Shown here: in pieces, positions 55,816-64,000 of the stretch | Numbering within the stretch: position 1 is the first letter of the stretch | Layout of the letters: each line of letters begins with the position of its first letter | Origin: Aphrocallistes beatrix | Lineage: Eukaryota > Porifera > Hexactinellida > Sceptrulophora > Aphrocallistidae | Direction: 5' to 3' | Assembly (NCBI GenBank): GCA_963281255.1 | Contig: OY725492.1 | Coordinates: 5,273,571 to 5,337,570, forward strand | Length of the DNA: 64,000 nt | Program-made: the position numbers and the translations under genes | The notes under the pieces: model-generated | Told to the model about the DNA's origin: nothing | Seen by the model: only the letters and a program-made list of their open reading frames with translations | The model's database searches: none

Positions 55816-57140
55816 TACATACCTTACAAGCATATATACACATACATACGCATACATACACATACATACATACATGCATAACACACACCTACTTTTATTG
55901 AATTGTACAGCGCACTTGAACATATTAATATGAAATCTGCGCTATATAAATGTATATTATTATTATTATTATTATTAATTTTACTCTTCTTTGTCTGGTG
56001 GTCAACTAAAAAGGATTTTTTAAATTGAGCATCGTGCCGTGATCCTGTACACATATCTCGTGTCTCGCAGGCCAGAATTAAACGTAGAACTCAGAAGAAC
56101 TCAACCATCTCCCACACAGTCCTAATTTGACTCCAAGTGACTGTACTTATTTGGAAATTGAAATTTCACTTAAAGGGGACCCGAATGAAGGACGATGATT
56201 CTTTGAAAATGGAGGTTGAGACATGATTAAAGTCCAGTCAGAAAAGTTTTACTATTCTGGAAACCAGGCGTTAAAATCTATATATGAACTCACTAAACAC
56301 ATATGGATCATTAATTTAATGCCGTTAAAAGTTGTCTAGCTTACCAAAATAGTATTAGTTTTACTTTTCAGCCCACCCTTGTATATCTACAAATTAGGTA
56401 GTAAAGGCTAGACTTTACTATCTACGTATGGTACTTAGGTTTGCTAATAGAGGATCTATATTTTTCATTTATCACTGTAGAGACTTTAGACCTGTGATTC
56501 TCAAAGTGGGCCGTAGAGCCCCCCAGGGGGCGCTGAAAGGTGTTTCTTGCCGTTCGCCATTTTGCCATTCGCGACAATTCTCAGGAACGTAACCCCCGCG
56601 AACGGCGAGGGATACCTGGAGTTTGATACCACGTTTCTATATAATAGTAGTCCATTCTTAACTTAATTAATGCCTATCCTACATAGTTAACGATTTTAGC
56701 TAATCGTATATCAATCTATTCGGCTATTACCGCATCCTTGGTTATTTTACTGTGAGGCATTATTAGAGTAGGCTATTATCTACACACTAGTGAAACTGAC
56801 TTCTGCTCGGAATCAAGCAAGGTTGAATTTAATAAATTCTAATTTCAGATAAACTACAATCTACAATAATACTAAAGGGATAAATACTAGCTACTAATAC
56901 CTAAAACGGATATGAATACTGACACTCCAAGTGTCTACGCAGTGGGTCTTCACTAACATTAAGTAGCTACAGATACCTGACACTAGTACAATGGAAATCA
57001 GTGTCTAAATTTAAATAGAGTGAATTCTCCAAATGAGTGTCTCAATATTAGTGTCCCACTGGCGAATGAAAGTAGTAATAAGGAAAGATTAGTGTAATTA
57101 GATATGATATAACTACTAACAGATAACAGAACAAACAATT
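55816..57140. other. Non-coding part of the inverted segment
   Basis: It contains a CATA microsatellite (55,835-55,876); a gcgctatataaatgtatattatt tail with ATT repeats (55,938-55,977), of a kind seen at the ends of LINE/SINE elements; a possible hAT terminus near 56,498-56,545; and one arm of the fold-back element (56,610-56,745). The 3' flank of the inverted NHL gene (57,040-57,140) resembles, in reverse, the flank after other array genes. Confidence 0.5.
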
Positions 57141-57144
57141 AGTC

Positions 57145-58056
57145 CTAAGACAATATTTGTATACAGTATTTCATATTCAGAGATATAATAATTATTTTTT
57201 GATTATTAGTGAGCGCAATTCCATGTGGATAACCAAAAATTCTTACTCCATCATCAGAGTTAATAAAGGTGTAGAGGAGTATTCGTTCTTTTGAAAATAT
57301 TTTGATTTTAGAATACAAATAATTAATCAAGAGTAAATTACTCTTAGCATCCAGACAAATGGATAAAGGAGAATCGCCATACACTCCGGGATCAACAAGT
57401 GTAAACATGGATCGTATTAGGTCTCCGGTATAAGAAAAAACTTTAAGGCGAGGAGATGTTTGGCAGAGAACAAACACTTCGTCTGATGTTACTTTAACGT
57501 CGCAAGGACATATTATGGAGTGGTGTGAGATGTGGCGCTGGTAGCGGAGATTTCCATCCAGGACTTTGATTCGATTGTTTTCATAATCAGTGACCAAAAC
57601 AAATCCATCGGTAGAGACAGTGAGCTGTCTAGGATCATTGAATCATCTATTACCTGACCCTTTGCCCCCTAGCATAGCGACGAAACGGAACAGTCTTTTT
57701 ATTTTGAAATGGAATACCATATGTTTTTCTCTGTCCGTCACATACACGTTACCTTTATGGATGGCTATACCGTGTGCACACTTCATGAGTTTGTGTGAAA
57801 AAGCTTTTAGGAACACTCCTGTCTCAGAGAAGATTGACACACGTGTTAAATTGGGGATATATCCACACCTATAAAAGTCTCCTTCTGTAACATATATCTG
57901 ATTGGTATCTGAATCTATTGCAACTCCACAAGGATGCCAGAATTCTCCTAGACGCTTGCCAGACGAGCAACATTGGGTCAGGTGATCGAATGAATAGTCA
58001 AAATCTCTCTCTGGAGTGTCTACGGTTCGTAAAGTGGTGGGAAATCGAACTGACAT
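57145..58056 (-). pseudogene. NHL array member 24, inverted, one nonsense codon, chimeric
   Basis: The ATG at 58056 gives MSVRFPTTLRTVDTPERDFDYS (subgroup c; CAHGIAIHKGN). A TGA at 57645-57643 interrupts LGGKGSGNR*FNDPRQL; the remaining 150 residues are in the same frame. The C-terminal half (FTLVDPGVYGDS, INYLYSKIKIF) belongs to the type seen at 49,031, not to subgroup c. The TATA box (58,141-58,150 in reverse) is 22 bp from the element at 58,174. Confidence 0.78.
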
Positions 58057-58173
58057 TCTGATACTACAAATAGCTATAGTATATTGTTAGTACGAATGGA
58101 GAGTGGTTAATTGGATAAATGCTTGAGTATTTGCACTGTCTCTATTTATAGGAGAGCGTATATAGAGAGCATA

Positions 58174-58695
58174 CAGTAGAACCTCTATAAGTGGGGTCTC
58201 TATATGTGGGGGGACCTCTATAAGTGGGGCAATTTTTTGACATCTTTGCTCATTTCCATACAGATAAACCTCCATAAGTGGGGAAGTGCCATTATGCGGG
58301 GAATGGGGGTGACTTTTAGGCTAATAATACCTCACGACACTAAGATTAACCTCTATATGTGGGGAATATGATAGGAGTTTTTCTATGCGAAATTGGATAT
58401 TAATCAAAACAACCGTTCACAGATGAATCGGACTTGGGATTGTGCTATACCATTTGCTGGAAATTTCGTGCCTCACAAATCAACCCTTTCTCATATCATT
58501 ACACCCTTAATAAACCATTAAAAAATCGTAAGAAAGTAATAATAAATTTTAGGGAAAGTAGAATAGAGAATTCTCATAGTAATACTAAGGCAAGCTTGTT
58601 TTATGGGAATATTACAATTGGAATCATAAGTGGGGAATGGGGGAGTATCATCATGCTAGCCGGCCCAACCTCCCCCACTCATAGAGGTTCTACTG
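58174..58695. mobile_element. pogo-type MITE, copy 2, inverted relative to copy 1
   Basis: It is the same length (522 bp) and ends as 55,294-55,815 in opposite orientation, flanked by TA (58172-58173, 58696-58697). It sits immediately upstream of the TATA box of the inverted NHL gene. A TA microsatellite (58,697-58,760) follows. Confidence 0.82.
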
Positions 58696-58761
<66 letters not shown>

Positions 58762-58766
<5 letters not shown>

Positions 58767-59239
58767 AGCTGGCAAAATATTTCAACACTTGATTCTTTCC
58801 CATACAAATAATACTAAATCGGAATTTTTCATGAAGGGTAATATGTTCAAATTCAAGGAGATACTAAAAATCTGATTTCAGATTCGAAATCTACACATTC
58901 GAATTAGTCATAGTTGAAACTAAACTAATAAATTACTCAACTCAATGAACAATCTTATCAGCCTGAGCCACCATAGATAATTCATTGCCATCATGTATTG
59001 TGGTCAAAATGGGTGTATGTGACATAAAGTGGCATTGACTGATAATTACAAAAGTTAGGAATGAATGATTAATTAGAAAAATTAACCTGTGACTAATTCG
59101 AATGCGTATTATTCTGAACTGGAATCCGATTAGCTGTATCCCATACCGTTTAGAAGTAACCCTCTTTATGAATAGACCCATTTTAGTATTATTTGTATGG
59201 GAAAGAATCAAGTGTTGAAATACTTATGTCCGCTTAGTG
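58762..59239. mobile_element. Tc1/mariner-type MITE with ~57-bp inverted ends
   Basis: The left end CACTAAGCTGGCAAAATATT and the inverse of the right end CACTAAGCGGACATAAGTAT both continue TCAACACTTGATTCTTTCCC and then catacaaataatactaaa. Flanks are TA-rich. It is 478 bp with no transposase frame. Confidence 0.75.
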
Positions 59240-59364
59240 TATATATATAATTGATATATATATATATAACGAATTGATTGAAGAAACTGCAAGGCTGGAT
59301 ACTGATGTGTGGCATAATGTGTCTATAATTAACACCTTGCCCAATCCTTTCTATAATTAGTCAC

Positions 59365-62300
59365 ATGCACCCAGATTCTCCACTCCTTCCTCACCGTGGC
59401 GTTGCCATGGAGTTCCAGAGGAATGCAGAGTACCCTATCTCCCACACAATGGCGCCTAGTACCGACACTTCCAGACACAATAGACTCTCTTTCCCTACCA
59501 CATTCCATCAGGTGCTTCCTAGCAACGTGACCCCAGATAGGAATTCAGGTTCCAGTTCTGGTTATGTGCCATTCGCTCCAGCTCCTTCACACCTGTATGA
59601 GAGTGTGGCACAGAGTGGAACTTCTGAAGCGACACAATATGACACTTCTCCCTCTTTCCATTCCAACGTTCCTAGTCCTCTCTATTCCAACCTTCCATTC
59701 CAACAGAATATTGCGCCGCCATTTGTGCCACTCACGCGACACAATTTATTGCCTAGCGCCTCGTTTGATTCTCTCGACAGCTCACGCCAGGACACATTTT
59801 CCTCACCTCTCTCTTCTCTCCCTTTTCAGAGCACGCCAGTTCGACACTCTCCCATTCACACAGACACATTCCATCCCGTCAAATTCATCTCCAGGGATGA
59901 GTCCGACAATGCGCATACCTCAATGCGGTCCCTAGCAACGCCTGCTTCCACTCGTCTATTTTTATCGACGCCAATTGACACCTCCATGCTCTCACTCTCC
60001 GCTTCTCAGGACTGTATCTACGATAGCAACCGGAACACGCAGAAGAAATGCATCAAACTCCTCTCTGCGAGTATGAACTTGAACCCCGAGGTGACCACTT
60101 GGGTGATCCCTCCTTCTGCGCGCGCGAAGAGGCGCTCTCTCGCCTCCGTGGGACACGGCTCTCTCGCCGGCTCTGTCGAGTCGATGGAGCTGGATTCTGT
60201 CCCTCGGGTCTCTCAGTCCGTTCCATCTGATGTGCCACGGAGAGATAAAGGCATTTCTCGGATGTTGAGTGAGTTTATAAATCCTTTCTTCTTATACTCT
60301 AAATTTGCTTTTCAATGTCAGTTCATGTGTGACCATTGTTAATGGTGCTTCAGTTCAAAAATAAAACTTCAGTATGGATACGTGTGGGCGTATTTCATTA
60401 TTTGATAATATAATCGAGACAGATAATTTTTATAGTACAAAAGGCAACATACGTTTAATCCACGCATTGAAATCTCAATAACCATCAAAATATATGGAAA
60501 GGAACTACTTACAAGTTGCATAATATTAGATCAGAGCTTGCCAAGGCTTCTAAGCGAATGTCTCAGAATTTCACGCAAGTTGTATATCCATGGTTCCTGG
60601 TATATAACCGCCTCAGAATTTAACGCAACAGGCTTATATTATGTTTTCACACCTTTCGAGGGTGCTATGGGTTTAGACTGAGAATTTTCGTTTGGTGTCT
60701 GAAGTGGCAAAAGTGGCATTTTTATGTTGTTTTCTTGTAGGTGGTTTGTTTGGGTTTCTCAAGTTTCCTTCACGGAAGCGATACAACCAATCAGCTGTCG
60801 GGACAGGGAAGAGAAAGAACAGAGGGAGAGTGATAGAACACCAGACAATTTCTCACACCTCTCGAAATGTGTCGCATCCTCTGCCATTTATGTCGCTCCC
60901 CGTGCCATCTAGTGGACCCATGCCACGTTTTAACACCCACAGGTCCCATTCTCCAGTTTTAAGTGTGCCCATTGTTCCTAATGGTAGCGTCTCTCAGAGG
61001 CGCGAATCCAATGCGACACCTTATGGTGCAGTTGTGGCACGATTTGAGAGAAAAGTGTCTTCACATTCCAATCAGATAGACTCCTCTCCTGGTAATGCTA
61101 ACCAAGTGGCAGACACACGCCACTTTCGTCCTACGCAACTGCCACTTTCTCACGAGACAAGCGACACTTTGTATGAGAACCTCCCTCTCAAATCTCCTCC
61201 GCGCGCCAAACCTCCCATCCCGCGCCCCAGTTCTATTTATAGTTACAAGCGGGATTCCCGGGACACCTCTCCTCCTCAAGCAAGGTACTAAATTTAGACA
61301 TCCATAGTGTGAGATATATTAGCCAATCAGACTCCTGCGATTTCCTATCACAGCTGACTTAGAATATGAGCTGTTAATAGGGATTAGACATAGCTCCAAC
61401 TTGAAGTCTGATTGGCTAATAAAGGTATACAGACACTGATTCCTGTCCAAAATTATAAATCAATTTTTTATTACTTTTTCACACCTCTACATTGATTCAT
61501 ATTTGTGCAATAAGCGAGATCTGATATCTCAACGGTTACAATAGAATCTCAAATATTATACAGTTGAAACTGGGTTTTTTTGACACCCCATTTGCACGAA
61601 AAAATGTCAAAAAAAACCCAGTGTTGCGCATCCCACTACGAAGAAAATATATTTTAGAGGTCATAGTAAGAATGTAAAAGTTAATTTCTTGACTCCGTAG
61701 TCGTTGACAATTGCCGTCTGAGGGTGACCCTTGTCGAGACGCAGGACTATCTCGTGCCTTTCCGTCAGTGTCAGACGTTTCTGTTTTGTTATGGATGTCA
61801 TGAACTAATTGCTGAAAATTGGGTGTCAAAAAAAACACGGTGTCAACTGTACATAAAACTCAGATTTTTACACCAACAATTGTCAAAAAATACCGATTGT
61901 CAAATAAACCCAGTGTCAAAAAACCCCGGTTTCAACTGTAGTTAGGAACTCTTCAATGCCAATATTGTCTGTTTCAAGTTAGAATTTGTTTGTGTTTGTG
62001 TTAATGTATATATTACTGCTGAATATTGTTGTTTAGTCGCACACCTAATCCAGGTGGACCTCACCACATATGCGACACCAGGAATCGCGCGGGAAAATCC
62101 GGGAATTTGAATGGCTATTCAGAATCTGTGCCTTTTGCTGGCCTCAGGAAATCAGTGACTGAGCATAGCAACGCCAAGCGAGAGAAGAATGTGAAATATG
62201 TCGGTTCTACTCCCAGTATGAACCTAATGAATGAAAAGGTAACCATGCTTGTGTAGCTATAAATAGAACTGTTGAACATATTATGGGGTATGAATAGATG

Positions 62301-62631
62301 GAGCATCCCTGGTCCATGTATACAATATCCACTTTTGATTCGAATTAGAAGTTACGTCATCAGTTCTACTTTCTTATGACGTGCGTTGTCTAGGCAACCG
62401 ATCTACTTAGTTCCGGAGTTAGTTCCAGAAAGGAGGAAACGAATCCACTCACGGGACCAACCATCAGGAGAGGTAAGCGACACTTCACACCTCTAAAAAT
62501 AGTATCTTACCCTCATCACTGTTACTAATGGATCCCAGTCTATTTATATATTTCTATTTATAGCGACTAACGCGCGCCCTTCTCTCACTCCTAAGCCCGC
62601 CAAATTCTCAAGCGTGGAGACTCTCTGCTGA
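59365..62631 (+). CDS. Ser/Thr/Pro-rich protein of unknown function, multi-exon
   Basis: Exon 1 is 59365-60268 (donor gtgagt), exon 2 60741-61284 (acceptor ttgtag; donor gtacta, weak), exon 3 62037-62238 (donor gtaacc). All are phase-compatible, giving 550 codons. The 3' end is less sure: 62423-62472 then 62564 gives a stop at 62570, while another reading of the last exon (..NARPSLTPKPAKFSSVETLC) stops at 62631. The start may instead be the ATG at 59407, which has the stronger GCCATGG context. The product is disordered, with many short Ser/Thr/Pro motifs (SASFDSLDSSRQDTFSS, PPRAKPPIPRPSSIYSY), a basic patch (KRKNRGR) and a hydrophobic GLFGFLKF segment at the exon 1-2 junction. No known domain is recognised. 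Fragments of its 5' end are scattered through the NHL array. Confidence 0.65.
61561..61938. mobile_element. pogo/Tc1-type MITE in intron 2 of the Ser/Pro-rich gene
   Basis: The left end CAGTTGAAACTGGGTTTTTTT and the right end, inverse of CAGTTGAAACCGGGGTTTTTT, are bounded by TA (61559-61560, 61939-61940). Several internal copies of the tgtcaaaaaa..cccagtg motif make the ends complex. It is 378 bp and non-coding. Confidence 0.75.
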
Positions 62632-63245
62632 TTGGCTGATTCTTTTACAGATTTATTTTAGATATTTGTTACTATTTTTATCTACAAACCAACGTTGTGT
62701 GTGCTTAAGCACATGAATATTCAAAATATTTTCAAATTTTGATTTGTGTAGAATTTCTCATTACATAATTATGTAGGATAGAGATATACTATGGATAATT
62801 GGATCAGCTGGTTTAACATTGCCGTCATCCTAACACTACAATGGTGATTTAGGAATGTAGAACTCCTCCATACAATTAGCAGAGTTCAATTTCTACCTCA
62901 CGGATTCTTAAGGAGATATTCATATCTTGTGTTTGCTCTCATTTCACAAATCACCGAATTCTTGTGCGAGGAAAATTTAAGAACTTCCTTAATCCCTTAG
63001 AATTACCACTTTTTTATGAACTATTATTTCTATGGACGATAAGGTGGTTGAGACTTACCACTTTTCCAGATAATAGTGCTTCTCTCATTGTGTCGAGTTA
63101 TAATCTAGGTGGCAGAGTGGATAAGTGGAGGAGTTACATTGAAAAGTAAAATATCTTAGATTTTAAAATATTCTCAAATTCAATGTTCGGCTAAGTTTAG
63201 AATAGGACTTAACATTACTCGTTCTTAGCATTCCTTAGTGCCTCA
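62632..63245. other. Intergenic spacer
   Basis: AT-rich DNA between the Ser/Pro-rich gene and the frame starting at 63,246. No TATA box of the array type, no repeat and no RNA gene is recognised. Confidence 0.4.
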
Positions 63246-64000
63246 ATGGCAACTAGCGACACAAACCCGTTTAAGGAATTCTGTCCTGACATTCAGTTGA
63301 AAATCCAGCGCCACTACCCGCCTAATTTCAAGGTGTTAAGTTCCCACTTCCCAGCTGAGCAGCTGAGAATGAATGCCACACTCGAGGACACATTCCACTT
63401 CACACTATGTCCCCCAGAAGTGCAACAATTCCTCCACCCGACACCTAGAAGAGTTCTGAGCTTCCTGCCACTTAGCGCGACACAATTGGAAAGTGTCTAC
63501 GTGTGGCACCCGCTGCTTTCATTGGAGAACGTCGGGGTGGCACTAACAGAGCACTTAGAGGTGTTAAGTGGCAGCGGACACAATCCACTTGAGTATATTT
63601 TTAGTTGTCAAGTGAGGGCGAGTAAGTTGTCAGAAGAAATCAAATCCTGCTGCATTCCTTTGCTCCAGGATACGGTTGCTAGGGTGGTTCGTAGCGGGCG
63701 GGGAATTGGAGATGACGTCATCAGATTGTGTCGCGGGGATTACGCGCCAGAAGTGAGGCCGACACAATTTCACACCTCTGAGTTCCTCAGCACTCTAATC
63801 AACCAATTAAGCGACACCGAATTGGCCAATCAGATTGCACCACTATTTAACACCTATTCCGCGCCCTCTGGGTCTTCCCTAGATGTTGTCCCCACGCGAC
63901 ACTATGCCACTTTCACACTTCTCTTCTCAGTTCCAAGAGTGGCACAACTATTCATCGGTATTCAGCTGTCCGTAGTACTGACATACCAGCCAATAGATTT
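63246..64000 (+). CDS. Unknown protein, 5' part of a gene cut by the window edge
   Basis: The frame is open from the ATG at 63246 to the last base (251 codons). It begins MATSDTNPFKEFCPDIQLKI and continues with globular-looking sequence (SLENVGVALTEHLEVLSG, IKSCCIPLLQDTVARVV, FLSTLINQLSDTELANQI, LFSVPRVAQLFIGIQLSV). Codon use is like the neighbouring exons, with frequent CAC/ACA and CpG-containing codons unlike the AT-rich spacer. No family is recognised. The last hydrophobic stretch is amphipathic rather than a clear membrane helix. The 3' end and any introns lie outside the window. Confidence 0.65.
   Translation, partial: MATSDTNPFKEFCPDIQLKIQRHYPPNFKVLSSHFPAEQLRMNATLEDTFHFTLCPPEVQQFLHPTPRRVLSFLPLSATQLESVYVWHPLLSLENVGVALTEHLEVLSGSGHNPLEYIFSCQVRASKLSEEIKSCCIPLLQDTVARVVRSGRGIGDDVIRLCRGDYAPEVRPTQFHTSEFLSTLINQLSDTELANQIAPLFNTYSAPSGSSLDVVPTRHYATFTLLFSVPRVAQLFIGIQLSVVLTYQPID

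Noticed and set aside
55930-55980. gcgctatataaatgtatattattatt tail as a full SINE or LINE
   Set aside because: Only the tail-like sequence is recognisable; no head, promoter boxes or reverse transcriptase can be delimited.
56498-56560. Possible hAT terminus (tgattctcaaagtgggcc..)
   Set aside because: The matching opposite end and target duplication were not found, so no element is called.
12700-58170. Interpretation of the array as prokaryotic genes or an operon
   Set aside because: Each copy has its own TATA-containing eukaryotic promoter, spacing is large, and flanking genes contain spliceosomal introns.

Overview
The window is nuclear DNA from an animal. It has spliced genes with GT-AG introns (many only 55-120 bp), an SRRM2-type spliceosomal protein, TRIM-like coiled-coil/NHL proteins, and many DNA-transposon remnants (hAT-, Tc1- and pogo-like) beside Ty3/gypsy reverse-transcriptase relics. 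The small introns and closely packed genes suggest a compact invertebrate genome. A sponge or similar early-branching marine animal is possible, but the sequence alone does not settle the species.

Layout. (1) 75-1310, minus strand: a single-copy, intronless coiled-coil plus NHL beta-propeller gene. (2) 1664-11171, minus strand: a complete SRRM2 orthologue that I could assemble into 14 coding exons with matching phases at every junction (1,274 codons plus stop). Its introns and upstream region carry several small inverted-repeat transposons with visible target-site duplications. (3) About 12.7-58.2 kb: a tandem array of small intronless genes. Each encodes a ~300-residue NHL propeller without RING, B-box or coiled coil. 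I count 12 intact members, one C-terminally truncated member and 17 broken or relic copies. Nearly all full-length copies share one promoter block: a CTATAAATAG TATA box about 90-100 bp before the ATG, then a pyrimidine tract ending in TAG. (4) 59,365-62,631, plus strand: a multi-exon Ser/Thr/Pro-rich protein of unknown function. Relics of its 5' end follow many array members, so the ancestral duplication unit spanned an NHL gene and the start of this gene. (5) 63,246-64,000: an open reading frame that runs off the right edge.

History readable in the sequence. The array grew by direct segmental duplication (12.7-18.0 kb against 22.1-28.2 kb; 20.1-22.1 kb against 28.7-30.3 kb), by an inverted duplication (18.6-19.95 kb against 30.8-32.1 kb) and by copying of a promoter/retroelement cassette (34.0-35.1 kb against 36.4-37.4 kb). 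One segment (about 55.8-58.2 kb) was inverted between two oppositely oriented, apparently identical 522-bp elements. The minus-strand NHL gene 1.6 kb left of the SRRM2 exons is clearly homologous to the array and is the likely local founder type. Paralogues differ mainly in a few length-variable loops on a conserved propeller scaffold. That pattern would fit a diversified recognition repertoire, but the function is an inference only.
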